A model generated the notes under the pieces. That model saw only the letters and a list, made by a program, of their open reading frames with translations, was not told the DNA's origin and ran no database searches. Below, piece after piece: positions 35,233-43,828 of a stretch of DNA of 64,000 bases. The first letter of the stretch is position 1. Every line of letters begins with the position of its first letter. Made by a program: the position numbers and the translations under genes. Source of the DNA: Actinomycetota bacterium (GTDB lineage: Bacteria > Actinomycetota > Geothermincolia > Geothermincolales > RBG-13-55-18); NCBI GenBank assembly GCA_014360655.1, contig JACIXC010000004.1:124001-188000 (forward strand), given 5' to 3'.

Positions 35233-35252
35233 CATGCTAAAATTTTAGCATG
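35233..35252. promoter_or_regulatory. Perfect 20-bp palindrome in the manB/PGI-PMI divergent region
   Basis: CATGCTAAAATTTTAGCATG is a perfect inverted repeat in a GC-rich 117-base divergent intergenic region, 19 bases from the manB start. It contains TAAAAT, a -10-like hexamer, on both strands. This is the layout of an operator for a dimeric repressor acting on one or both genes. The binding protein is unknown. Confidence 0.6.
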
Positions 35253-35330
35253 GTTTAACCGCGTAGGCCCCGCGCACCGCGCGCTTTCCCACGGGCGCGG
35301 CACCGCTGCGGCACGGAAGGGGGGTATTGA

Positions 35331-36458
35331 TTGGCCGGTACGGAGATCCTGGATGACCTGGTGTCGCTCGAGGAAGGAGACCCGGGGGGCATGCTCCCGG
35401 CCGTGGAGGCCTTTCCCCGGCAGTGCGCGGATGCCCTGCGGCTTGGCAGGGAGCTGGAGACGGTCCCCTCCGCGGAGGGGTTGGCGAGGGTCGCCTTCCT
35501 GGGGATGGGCGGGTCGGCCATCGGGGGTGACGTGCTGCGCGTCCTCCTCGAGGAGGCCACGGGACTTTCCATGAGCGTACACCGCTCCTACCGCCTGCCG
35601 GTGACGCTGGGGTCGGACACCCTGGCCGTGGTGGCCAGCTATTCCGGCAACACCGAGGAGACCATCTCCGCTTTCGAGGACGCCCTCTACCTGGGGTGCC
35701 GCGTCCTGGCGGTCACATCGGGGGGGGAGCTCCTGAAGCGGGCCCGCGTTTCCGGCCTGCCCTGCCTGGTCATCCCCGCCGGGCTGCAGCCGCGCGCCGC
35801 CCTGGGATACCTTTCGCTGGCTGCGGCGGCGGTGATGGAGCGCATGGGGCTGCTGCAGGGTTTCGTGAAGGTTGCCAGCGAAACGGTTTCTTGCCTGGAG
35901 GACAAGGCTGAAGAGTGGGGGCGCATCTCCGTTACCGGCAAGAACTTCGCCAAGCAGCTCGCCCGCCGCCTGGTGGGCAGGGTGCCCGTGGTCTACGGGA
36001 CGGAAAGCCTCCTGGGGGTGGCGGCGTACCGCTGGAAATGCCAGTTCAACGAGAACGCCAAGGTGCCGGCGTTCTGCCACGTCCTTCCCGAGATGAACCA
36101 CAACGAGATAGTGGGCTGGCACGAGCTGAACGACGTCACGCGCCGCGCGGAGGCCATATTCCTCCTCGAGGAGGACGACGACCCGCGTATCGCCAGGCGG
36201 GTGGAGGTCACGGCGGAGCTCCTGCGGGACAGGGTGGGAGGGGTCACCGTGATACGCGTCGGTGGGCGCACGCGCACGGAGAAGCTCTTCGGCGCCATGT
36301 ACCTCGGCGATTTCGTCAGCGTCTATCTCGCCCTGCTCAACGGGGTGGACCCTACCCCGGTGGAGAGCATAGCCCTGCTCAAGGAGCGCATGGCGCGGGA
36401 GGAGCGTGGGGAACCCGGGGAGGACGGTAGCGGCATTGGCGGCGGTGAGGGGGTGTGA
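35331..36458 (+). CDS. Bifunctional phosphoglucose/phosphomannose isomerase
   Basis: This enzyme converts both glucose-6-P and mannose-6-P to fructose-6-P. The 375-residue protein has two SIS domains, with GMGGSAIGGD at residues 58-67, SYSGNTEET near 103-111, and the catalytic region EMNHNEIVGWHELN. These define the compact PGI/PMI family known from archaea and some bacteria, rather than classical Pgi. TTG 35331 follows GGAAGGGGGG. With divergent manB it gives a route from fructose-6-P to mannose-1-P. Confidence 0.9.
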   Translation: MAGTEILDDLVSLEEGDPGGMLPAVEAFPRQCADALRLGRELETVPSAEGLARVAFLGMGGSAIGGDVLRVLLEEATGLSMSVHRSYRLPVTLGSDTLAVVASYSGNTEETISAFEDALYLGCRVLAVTSGGELLKRARVSGLPCLVIPAGLQPRAALGYLSLAAAAVMERMGLLQGFVKVASETVSCLEDKAEEWGRISVTGKNFAKQLARRLVGRVPVVYGTESLLGVAAYRWKCQFNENAKVPAFCHVLPEMNHNEIVGWHELNDVTRRAEAIFLLEEDDDPRIARRVEVTAELLRDRVGGVTVIRVGGRTRTEKLFGAMYLGDFVSVYLALLNGVDPTPVESIALLKERMAREERGEPGEDGSGIGGGEGV

Positions 36459-36537
36459 GGGTCATGCCCGCGGGGTGGGAGAGGGCGATGGACGGGGCGG
36501 ACGGCGACCGGCCGGTGGGAAGGTCCGATGGGAAGTG

Positions 36538-37377
36538 ATGGAAAGGCGTGAAGAGGCGGCTGTTGAACGCGTGACCTCCCTGTGCGTTGAGGCGGGGATA
36601 CCCCGCTTGCGCGCGGCGGTGGTGCTGGGGAGCGGCCTGGGGGATGCCGTGCCCGGGCTCGACGGGGCCGTGGAGATACCCTTCTCGGAGATACCAGGCT
36701 GGCCCGAGGCGGGGGTGCCGGGGCACGCGGGAACGCTTCTCGCCGGCGCGTACCGGGGACGGGGCGTGCTGGTGCAGCGCGGGAGGCCGCATTATTACCA
36801 GGGTCTGGAAATGGATGAAGTCACCTTCCCGGTGCGCGTGATGGCCGGGCTCGGCGTGGAGAGGATCTTACTCTGCAACGCCGCCGGTGCCCTCAACCCC
36901 GCGTTCGAGCGCGGTTACCACATGCTGGTTAGGGACCACATCAACCTCATGGGGGTGAATCCCCTGCGGGGCATGCGGGATGCCGACGGCAACCCGGCCT
37001 TCCTCGACGTCTCCTCCCTCTACGACGCGGAGGCGGGCGACCATCTCATGGCAAGGGCCCCCTCGGCCGCCTGGCCCCTTGCGGAGGGGGTGCTGGTGGC
37101 GGTCTCCGGGCCCTCCTACGAGACGGGCGCCGAGTTACGCTTCCTGCGCCTCATCGGGGGCGACGCGGTGTCCATGAGCCTGGTCCCCGAGGCCCTGGTG
37201 GCGCGTTTCCTGGGAATGTCGGTGACGGGGGTGAGCGTCATCACCAACGCCTGGGACCTGCGCAGGCCCCATCCCATGACGCACGAGGACGTCCTGAGGA
37301 CGGCGGAAGAAGCGGTTCCCGTCCTCAGGGATATCATCGCCGCCTGGCTCGACCTGCAGGGCCAGCCGTTTTCTTGA
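36538..37377 (+). CDS. punA: Purine nucleoside phosphorylase, trimeric class
   Basis: PNP cleaves purine nucleosides with phosphate in purine salvage. From ATG 36538 the product is 279 residues, with the phosphate loop LGSGLGD, the GRPHYYQGLEMDEVTFPVRVM segment, NAAGALNP and VSGPSYETGAELRFLRLIGGDAVSMS. The family signature usually has Gly where this has Ser in VSMS. The alternative upstream frame is low quality. The rplM promoter overlaps its stop codon. Confidence 0.93.
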   Translation: MERREEAAVERVTSLCVEAGIPRLRAAVVLGSGLGDAVPGLDGAVEIPFSEIPGWPEAGVPGHAGTLLAGAYRGRGVLVQRGRPHYYQGLEMDEVTFPVRVMAGLGVERILLCNAAGALNPAFERGYHMLVRDHINLMGVNPLRGMRDADGNPAFLDVSSLYDAEAGDHLMARAPSAAWPLAEGVLVAVSGPSYETGAELRFLRLIGGDAVSMSLVPEALVARFLGMSVTGVSVITNAWDLRRPHPMTHEDVLRTAEEAVPVLRDIIAAWLDLQGQPFS

Positions 37378-37403
37378 CAGGGGACGAGGAGGGCCACTAT
37401 CAT
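37374..37403 (+). promoter_or_regulatory. Predicted rplM-rpsI promoter
   Basis: TTGACA (37374-37379) contains the TGA stop of the preceding gene. It is separated by 18 bases from TATCAT (37398-37403). At the predicted start a 6-bp hairpin TTTGTC-GTGC-GACAAA (37409-37424) could form at the mRNA 5' end or serve as an operator. Confidence 0.6.
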
Positions 37404-37445
37404 TAGTGTTTGTCGTGCGACAAAAAGAACGAGGTCAGTGAGGCG

Positions 37446-37880
37446 ATGAAGACCTACAGCGTGAAGCAGGCGGACATAGCACGCGACTGGTACCTGGTGG
37501 ACGCCGAGGGCGTGGTCCTGGGAAGGCTGGCCAGTGAGCTGGCCAAGATCCTCAAGGGGAAGAACAAGCCCATGTACTCGCCCCACCTGGACGTGGGCGA
37601 TCACGTGGTGGTGGTGAACGCGGACAAGGTCGTCCTGACCGGGGACAAGGCGGAAAAGAAGAAGTACTACCGGCATTCGGGTTACCCGGGAGGGCTGCGC
37701 GAGATCTCCTACGGCGCCCTCATGCGCGACAAACCCGAGCTGGTGGTGGAGAAAGCCGTGAGGGGTATGCTTCCCAAGAACAGGCTCGGCAGGTCCATGC
37801 TCAAGAAGCTGCACGTGTACGCGGGACCGCATCATCCCCACCAGGCGCAGAAACCGCGAAGCCTGGACCTGCGGGGCTGA
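37446..37880 (+). CDS. rplM: 50S ribosomal protein L13
   Basis: L13 is an early 50S assembly protein. From ATG 37446 the 144-residue sequence reads [38 protein letters not shown], with [14 protein letters not shown] and [30 protein letters not shown]. An earlier in-frame start would add non-family residues. The spacing from the promoter leaves a leader of about 37 bases that includes a small hairpin. Confidence 0.97.
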   Translation: MKTYSVKQADIARDWYLVDAEGVVLGRLASELAKILKGKNKPMYSPHLDVGDHVVVVNADKVVLTGDKAEKKKYYRHSGYPGGLREISYGALMRDKPELVVEKAVRGMLPKNRLGRSMLKKLHVYAGPHHPHQAQKPRSLDLRG

Positions 37881-37902
37881 AGACCGGAAGGCAGGTGGAG
37901 AT

Positions 37903-38295
37903 TTGCCGCAACATCTGGGTTACGGGACGGGAAGGCGCAAGGAGGCCGTAGCCAGGGTATGGCTTTACCCCGGCGAGGGCGAGTTCGTGATCAACGGGCG
38001 CAGCCTGGAAGAATATTTCCCGCGCCAGACCCTGCGCGACCAGGTCATGGAGTCGCTGGGCGTGGCGGGGAGCGTGGGTAGGTACCGCGTCGTGGCCACC
38101 ATCAGGGGAGGCGGTATATCCGGGCAGGCGGGAGCCCTGCGCCACGGCATCGCCAGGGCCCTGGTGGACTGCGACGACACCCTCCGTTCGGAACTGAAGA
38201 AGGCCGGGCTCCTGCGGCGCGACCCGCGCATGAAGGAGCGCAAGAAGTACGGCCTTAAGAAAGCCCGCAAGCGGCCCCAGTTCTCCAAGCGCTGA
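37903..38295 (+). CDS. rpsI: 30S ribosomal protein S9
   Basis: S9 contacts the anticodon loop of P-site tRNA through its C-terminal tail. The TTG at 37903 follows AGGTGGAG. The 130-residue product has [29 protein letters not shown] and the invariant basic end [17 protein letters not shown]. It forms the usual pair with rplM. Confidence 0.97.
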   Translation: MPQHLGYGTGRRKEAVARVWLYPGEGEFVINGRSLEEYFPRQTLRDQVMESLGVAGSVGRYRVVATIRGGGISGQAGALRHGIARALVDCDDTLRSELKKAGLLRRDPRMKERKKYGLKKARKRPQFSKR

Positions 38296-38558
38296 TATCC
38301 TCCTGGGACGGCCGGGGATCCCTTTATCCTTTTACGGCTGGGGAAAGGTCTTTTTACGCGTCTAGCGCAGGGAAAAGGTCGAGAGGCCAGGGGCCGCGGG
38401 GAAAGGCTACGAGGCCTTGCCCACCGCAACCGGAGACGGGACTCCCGGGCCCGTGCCGTGCCCCAAACACGAGTTACCCCCGGGGTTGCTGACGCCCGTG
38501 AGGGAGTGGCCGGGGAACCGGGAGGCAGGTCGCGGGCGTCCCTGCAGCGTACTTTTCC
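38296..38558. other. Gene-free leader-like region before glmM
   Basis: No credible gene is seen on either strand. It contains several G/C-rich inverted segments (for example CCCCGGGG-type runs around 38470-38500), so transcripts through it could be structured. I compared it by eye with common riboswitch cores (SAM, c-di-AMP, cobalamin, glmS ribozyme) and found no convincing match. Confidence 0.4.
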
Positions 38559-38588
38559 TTGAAGCCCCGGAAGGCGGGGTGATATAGT
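38559..38588 (+). promoter_or_regulatory. Predicted glmM promoter
   Basis: TTGAAG (38559-38564) and TATAGT (38583-38588) are 18 bases apart. The predicted start falls almost on the in-frame GTG at 38593, leaving about 25 bases before the preferred ATG at 38617. Confidence 0.5.
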
Positions 38589-38616
38589 CCATGTGAGGGG
38601 AAAGCGGGAGCACGGT

Positions 38617-39975
38617 ATGAAGGCGAGGAAAAGAGGCGGACCCCGGCTTTTCGGCACCGACGGCGTGAGGGGGAAGGTCAACAGCGAGCTTACTCCCGAG
38701 CTGGCCTTGCGCCTGGGCTGCGCGGCCGTGCAGGTCCTCGCCAGGGAAAACCCCCGCCCCCTGCTGCTCATCGGCCGGGATACCCGCATCTCGGGCGGGA
38801 TGCTGGAGGCGGCCATGGTGGCGGGCATCTGCTCCAGCGGCGGCCGGGTGGAGTTGCTGGGAGTCGTTCCCACGCCAGCCGTGGCCTGCCTGGTCAGGAG
38901 CAGGAGTGCGGACGCCGGGGTGATGATCTCGGCCTCCCACAACCCCGCCGGCGACAACGGCATCAAGTTCTTTCACCGCGATGGCTTCAAGCTCCCCGAC
39001 GATGTCGAGGACGAGATGGAGCGGCTGGTGGAGGACGCACGCATCCCGGGCCGTCCCAGGGGCGACGCGGTGGGCGTTTACCGCCAGGTGCCGGAGGCGG
39101 AGGAGGAGTACCTGCGCCACCTGCTCTCCATCACCCGACCGGACCTTTCCTCCCTGCGCATCGTGGTGGACAGCGCCCACGGCGCGGCGTACCGCGTTGC
39201 ACCCAGGCTGCTGGAATCCCTGGGGGCCGAGGTCATATCCATCAACGCCTCACCCGACGGCCTGAACATCAACCGGGAGTGCGGTTCCACCCACTGCGAC
39301 GGGCTGCAGAGGGAGGTGGTGGAGAGAGGGGCCCACCTGGGCCTGGCGTTCGACGGCGACGCGGACAGGCTGATAGCCGTAGACGAGGAAGGCCGCGTGG
39401 TGGACGGGGACTTCATCCTGGCCATCTGCGCCCTGCGCATGAAGGACAAGGGAATACTGAAGAGAAGCGCCGTTGTGACCACGGTCATGGCCAACCTGGG
39501 CTTTCACCGCGCCATGCGAAGGGCGGGCATAGAGGTACACGTCACCGATGTCGGGGACCGCTACGTGCTGGAGAGGATGCTCGGCGAGGGGAACAACCTC
39601 GGGGGGGAACAGTCGGGCCATCTCATTTTCCTCGACCACACCACCACCGGCGACGGGCTGGTCACCGCCCTCATGCTCGCGGAAGCCCTTGTCGAGCACG
39701 GAGGGACCCTCTCCTCGCTGGCGCGCGTGATGGAGAAGGTGCCGCAGCTCCTGATCAACGTCCCGGTCAAGGAAAAGGAAGGCCTGTTGGAGAACAAGCG
39801 CATAGCGGAGGCCCTGCATGCCTGGGAAGAGAGGCTGGGGGACGAGGGCCGCGTGCTGCTGCGGCCTTCGGGAACGGAGCCCGTGGTCAGGGTCATGGTG
39901 GAAGCCCTCAGTGGGGAGACCGCGGAAAGGGCGGCCCGCGAACTGGCGGAGCTCGTGGGGAAGGAGATGGGCTGA
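38617..39975 (+). CDS. glmM: Phosphoglucosamine mutase
   Basis: GlmM converts glucosamine-6-P to glucosamine-1-P for UDP-GlcNAc and peptidoglycan. The 452-residue protein has LFGTDGVRGKVN, the phosphoserine loop MISASHNPAGDNGIKFF, GLAFDGDADRLIAVDE, GGEQSGHLIF and the phosphate-binding RPSGTEPVVRVM. ATG 38617 follows GGGAG. GTG 38593 is an alternative that could be leaderless. The neighbouring glmS supplies its substrate. Confidence 0.96.
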   Translation: MKARKRGGPRLFGTDGVRGKVNSELTPELALRLGCAAVQVLARENPRPLLLIGRDTRISGGMLEAAMVAGICSSGGRVELLGVVPTPAVACLVRSRSADAGVMISASHNPAGDNGIKFFHRDGFKLPDDVEDEMERLVEDARIPGRPRGDAVGVYRQVPEAEEEYLRHLLSITRPDLSSLRIVVDSAHGAAYRVAPRLLESLGAEVISINASPDGLNINRECGSTHCDGLQREVVERGAHLGLAFDGDADRLIAVDEEGRVVDGDFILAICALRMKDKGILKRSAVVTTVMANLGFHRAMRRAGIEVHVTDVGDRYVLERMLGEGNNLGGEQSGHLIFLDHTTTGDGLVTALMLAEALVEHGGTLSSLARVMEKVPQLLINVPVKEKEGLLENKRIAEALHAWEERLGDEGRVLLRPSGTEPVVRVMVEALSGETAERAARELAELVGKEMG

Positions 39976-39976
39976 T

Positions 39977-41803
39977 TTGTGCGGCATAATCGGTTACGTG
40001 GGGAAGAAGCCCGTTGCGCAGACCCTTTTCCAGGGACTGCGCAGGCTGGAATACCGTGGCTATGACTCCGCGGGGATAGCGGTGTATGACCGCGGGGGGA
40101 TCAGGATGCTCAAGCGCAAGGGGAACCTCGATCAGATGGAGCCCCTCCTGCCGCGGTTTCCGGACCGCGGGGGCACGGGGGTCGCCCACACGCGGTGGGC
40201 TACTCACGGCCCGCCTTCCATGGAAAACGCCCACCCCCACGTTGATTGCCGGGGAGAGATCGCCGTCGTGCACAACGGGATCATCGAGAATTACCAGGAG
40301 CTGCGCGAGGAGCTCCTCTCGCGGGGACACCAGTTCCGTTCCGGCACGGACTCGGAGATCATCGCCCACCTGGTGGAGGAACATTACGGGGGAGACCTCG
40401 TGGAGGCGGTGCGCGCGGCCGTTCCACGCCTGCAGGGCTCCTATGCCCTGGTCTTCATGAGTTCCCGGGAACCCGGGGTCCTGGTGGGCGTGCGCAAGGA
40501 CAGCCCACTCCTATTGGGAGTGGGCAAAGAGGAGAATTTCCTGGCTTCCGCTACCCTGGCCTTCCTGGATCACACGCGCAGGGCCGTGGCCCTGGAGAAC
40601 GGCGACGTGGTCAGGGTGACCGACAGGGGCTGGCGCCTGCTGGACGAGAGCGGCAAGGCGATCACCCGGGATTCTTACATCATTCCCTACGACGTCTCCT
40701 CGGTGGAAAAGGGCGGTTACGCAGACTTCATGCTCAAGGAGATATACGAGCAGCCGCAAGCCTGGCTGGACACGTTGCGGGGCAGGTTGACCAGGTCGGG
40801 AAGGTTACGCATTGAGGAGTTGGAGGACGTGAGCTTCGATTTCAAGGATATACGGAGGCTCATCTTCGTCTCCTGCGGGACTTCCTACCACGCCTCCCTC
40901 CTGGGTCGCTACATAATAGAGGGGTGGATGGACATCCCGGTGGAGGTGGACATCGCCTCGGAGTTCTTTTACCGGGAGCCGCGCCTGGACCCCCACTGCC
41001 TGGTGGTGGCGGTGAGCCAGTCCGGGGAGACGGCGGACACCATGAGCGCGGTGCGCTGGGCAAAGCAATGCGGTGCCCCCGCGATTTCCATCGTCAACGT
41101 GGTGGGCAGCATGATGGCCAGGGAGTCGGACGGCGTTATCTACACCCATGCCGGGCCGGAGATCGGCGTGGCGGCCACCAAGACCTTCCTGGCGCAGATC
41201 GCCGCCGTCTACCTCCTGGGTTTCTACCTGGGCCAGGAGCGGAAACTGCTGGAGGCCGACTTCGTCCGCGACAACTTCGCCAAGCTGGAATCCATGGCCG
41301 CCTGCATAGAGGAGGTCCTGCAGGACACTGAGACGGTGGAGCGTTGCGCGGACAGGTACTGCCGCTGCGAGGATTTTCTCTTCCTGGGGCGCAAGATCAA
41401 TTATCCCATGGCCATGGAGGCGGCCCTGAAGATGAAGGAGATCTCCTACATCCATGCCGAGGGGTACCCGGCCGGGGAGATGAAACACGGACCCATCGCC
41501 CTGTTGCACCCCGGTTTCCCGGTGGTGGCCATCGTCCCCCGGGATTCCGTGTACGGGAAGATGCGCGGCAACATCGAGGAGGTGAAGGCAAGGGGGGCCC
41601 CGGTGATCGCCGTGGCCACGCGGGGGGACCGCGAGGTGGAGGCGTGCTGCGAGGAGACCATCTTCGTGCCCGAGGTCGAGGCATGTTTCAGCCCGGTGGT
41701 AGTCGCGCCCGCGGTGCAGCTCTTCGCCTACCACGTGGCCAAGCTGCGGGGGTGCAACGTCGATCAGCCTCGCAACCTGGCCAAGACGGTGACCGTGGAG
41801 TGA
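39977..41803 (+). CDS. glmS: Glutamine-fructose-6-phosphate aminotransferase (isomerising)
   Basis: GlmS makes glucosamine-6-P from fructose-6-P and glutamine. TTG 39977 is followed directly by TGC, giving the N-terminal nucleophile Cys needed after Met removal (CGIIGYVG). AAGGAG lies 10 bases upstream. The glutaminase domain covers about residues 1-240, with HTRWATHG. Two SIS domains follow, with SCGTSYHASL and SQSGETADT, and the end DQPRNLAKTVTVE is canonical. Length is 608 residues; it starts 1 base after glmM. Confidence 0.97.
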   Translation: MCGIIGYVGKKPVAQTLFQGLRRLEYRGYDSAGIAVYDRGGIRMLKRKGNLDQMEPLLPRFPDRGGTGVAHTRWATHGPPSMENAHPHVDCRGEIAVVHNGIIENYQELREELLSRGHQFRSGTDSEIIAHLVEEHYGGDLVEAVRAAVPRLQGSYALVFMSSREPGVLVGVRKDSPLLLGVGKEENFLASATLAFLDHTRRAVALENGDVVRVTDRGWRLLDESGKAITRDSYIIPYDVSSVEKGGYADFMLKEIYEQPQAWLDTLRGRLTRSGRLRIEELEDVSFDFKDIRRLIFVSCGTSYHASLLGRYIIEGWMDIPVEVDIASEFFYREPRLDPHCLVVAVSQSGETADTMSAVRWAKQCGAPAISIVNVVGSMMARESDGVIYTHAGPEIGVAATKTFLAQIAAVYLLGFYLGQERKLLEADFVRDNFAKLESMAACIEEVLQDTETVERCADRYCRCEDFLFLGRKINYPMAMEAALKMKEISYIHAEGYPAGEMKHGPIALLHPGFPVVAIVPRDSVYGKMRGNIEEVKARGAPVIAVATRGDREVEACCEETIFVPEVEACFSPVVVAPAVQLFAYHVAKLRGCNVDQPRNLAKTVTVE

Positions 41804-41882
41804 GTAAGGGAAACGGCACGCGCGCCTGCGGGGAAGGGGGGCAAGGCGTGTTAGCGGCGTTCTCGATACCGAGAAAGGAAAG

Positions 41883-42272
41883 ATGGACATCCTGGGTATA
41901 GGCGTCGACGTGGTGGAGGTGGCCAGGATAGAACGGGCCATGGCGCGGCACGAGGGCTTCGTGCCGCGCCTTTTCACTCCCCGCGAGAGGGAGAGGTGCG
42001 AGGACTGCTCCCGACCGGCCCGGCGCTACGCGGCGTGTTTCGCCGCCAAGGAGGCGGCATACAAGGCCCTGGGCGCCGGGGCGCGCGGTTTTTCCTGGCG
42101 GGAGGTGGAGCTCCTGGCGGACGGCGAGGGGCGTCCTTTCCTGGTGCTTTCGGGAAGGACGCGGGAAACGGCCCGCCGCCTCGGGGTGGAGCGCGTGCTG
42201 GTGAGCATCTCCCATACCGGGGAGCTGGCGGTGGCCTTCGCGCAGGCGGTGGGGGAGGGGGCGTCATGTTGA
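41883..42272 (+). CDS. acpS: Holo-[acyl-carrier-protein] synthase
   Basis: AcpS transfers 4'-phosphopantetheine to acyl carrier protein. The 129-residue product has GIGVDVVEVARIERAM with the metal-binding Asp, and FAAKEAAYKALG with the second conserved acidic residue. A small inverted repeat (TTCTCG-ATAC-CGAGAA, 41860-41875) sits directly before the AAAGGAAAG site. Its end overlaps the nnr start, so the two are coupled, as often seen for acpS-nnr. Confidence 0.94.
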   Translation: MDILGIGVDVVEVARIERAMARHEGFVPRLFTPRERERCEDCSRPARRYAACFAAKEAAYKALGAGARGFSWREVELLADGEGRPFLVLSGRTRETARRLGVERVLVSISHTGELAVAFAQAVGEGASC

Positions 42273-43828
42273 GGGTGGTCTATCCGCAGGAGATGGCGGA
42301 GCTGGACCGCGCGGCCATGGAGGCGGGAACCCCCTCCCTGCAGCTCATGGAAAATGCTGGAAGGTCCGTGGCGGAGCAGGCCAGGGACATGCTGGGGGGC
42401 ATCTGCAGCGGGCGCCGCATCGTGGTGGCGGCCGCGAAGGGGAACAACGGGGGGGACGGCCTGGTGGCGGCGCGCTACCTCGCCTCCTGGGGGGCCGCGG
42501 TGCGCGTCTTCCTGCTGGGCGACCCCGAAGAGCTGAGCCCCGACGCGTCCACCAACTATCGGCGTTACCGCGAGGAAGGGGGAGAGGTGACGGTAGGCGG
42601 GGCGGAGGCGCTGGCCGAGGGACTGCGCGGGGCCGACCTGGTGATAGACGCCCTCTTCGGTTTCGGCTTCCGCGGCAGCGCGAAAGGGGAGTTCGCGGCG
42701 GCCATCGAGGCGGTGAACGCGTGTCCCGCCCCCGTGCTCTCGGTGGACATCCCGTCCGGCGTGGACGCGGCCACGGGCGAGGTGAGGGGCCCCGCGGTGC
42801 AGGCACAGCGCACGGTGACCCTGGCCTGGCCCAAGGCCGGCCTCTTCCTCTACCCGGGCGCGGAGAGGGTGGGGGAGATGGTCGTGGCGGACATAGGCAT
42901 ACCCGCGCACCTTTTGCAGGAGGTGGTGAAGAGCGACATCCACCTGCTGGAGGAGGGCGACGTGGCGGAGATGATCCCTCCCCTTTCTCCCCACGCGCAC
43001 AAGGGGCAGCGGGGGAGGGTGCTGGTGGCGGCGGGGTCGCTGGGCCTCACCGGCGCCGCCGCCCTCGCTTCGCGGGCGGCACTGAGGGCGGGGGCCGGGG
43101 TGGTCACCCTGGGCATAGCGGCGGGCCTCAATGCCGTCATGGAGGTGAAGCTGACCGAGGTTATGACCCTGCCGCTTCCCGACGAGGATGGGAAGTGCTT
43201 GAGCCGCGAGGCGGCGGCAAGGGTGCTGGAGGAAGCCGGGCGTTACGACGTCCTCGCGCTGGGGCCGGGGCTGGGAAGGGCTCCGGCCACGGCGGAGATG
43301 GTATGGGAAATATTGGAAGGATGGGGGAAGCCCCTTGTGCTCGACGCCGACGGGATAAACTGCGCGGCTGAAAGGCCGCAGTTCCTGCAGCGGAGGGAAT
43401 ACCCTACCGTCATCACCCCACATCCCGGGGAGTTGGGCGGATTGCTGGGAAAAGCGGCGAGCGAGGTACAGGCATCCAGGCTGGAGAGCGCCCTCGCGGC
43501 GGCGCGCGCATTCCGCTGCGTGGTGGTGCTCAAGGGCGCCGACACGGTGATCGCCGACCCCTCCGGGAAAGCCGTCTTTCACCACCTGGCGCTTCCCGAG
43601 CTGGCCACAGCGGGCAGCGGGGACGTGCTCACGGGATGCATAGCGGCGTTCTGCGCGCGGGGACTGTCTCCCCTGCAGGCGGCGCTGTGCGGCGTCTTCC
43701 TGCACGGCAGCGCGGCACGGCTCGCCTGCAGCGTGGTGGGAGGTCTGGGGATGGTGGCGGGGGACATAATCTCCCATCTCCCGCTGGCACTGGCGGGGCT
43801 GCGCAGGGGAAAGGAAGGAGGCTTGTGA
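42266..43828 (+). CDS. nnr: Bifunctional NAD(P)H-hydrate epimerase/dehydratase
   Basis: This repair enzyme restores damaged NADHX and NADPHX. The N-terminal YjeF_N epimerase domain (about residues 1-215) has AAKGNNGGDGLVAARYL and DALFGFGFRG. The C-terminal ADP-dependent dehydratase (about 225-520) has HKGQRGRVLVAAGS, LGPGLG, TVITPHPGELGGLLG, VLKGADTVIADP and TAGSGDVLTGCIAAF. The total of 520 residues is typical for the fused form. The start ATG 42266 overlaps acpS. Confidence 0.95.
   Translation: MLRVVYPQEMAELDRAAMEAGTPSLQLMENAGRSVAEQARDMLGGICSGRRIVVAAAKGNNGGDGLVAARYLASWGAAVRVFLLGDPEELSPDASTNYRRYREEGGEVTVGGAEALAEGLRGADLVIDALFGFGFRGSAKGEFAAAIEAVNACPAPVLSVDIPSGVDAATGEVRGPAVQAQRTVTLAWPKAGLFLYPGAERVGEMVVADIGIPAHLLQEVVKSDIHLLEEGDVAEMIPPLSPHAHKGQRGRVLVAAGSLGLTGAAALASRAALRAGAGVVTLGIAAGLNAVMEVKLTEVMTLPLPDEDGKCLSREAAARVLEEAGRYDVLALGPGLGRAPATAEMVWEILEGWGKPLVLDADGINCAAERPQFLQRREYPTVITPHPGELGGLLGKAASEVQASRLESALAAARAFRCVVVLKGADTVIADPSGKAVFHHLALPELATAGSGDVLTGCIAAFCARGLSPLQAALCGVFLHGSAARLACSVVGGLGMVAGDIISHLPLALAGLRRGKEGGL

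Noticed and set aside
33870-36122. N-terminal extension of the phosphomannomutase frame to about 750 residues
   Set aside because: The frame stays open through the divergent promoter and into the PGI/PMI gene, but the family start and a strong ribosome site are at 35213.
38296-38558. Known riboswitch or glmS ribozyme upstream of glmM
   Set aside because: By eye no conserved core of common classes could be matched, and the ribozyme would be expected before glmS, which starts one base after glmM.
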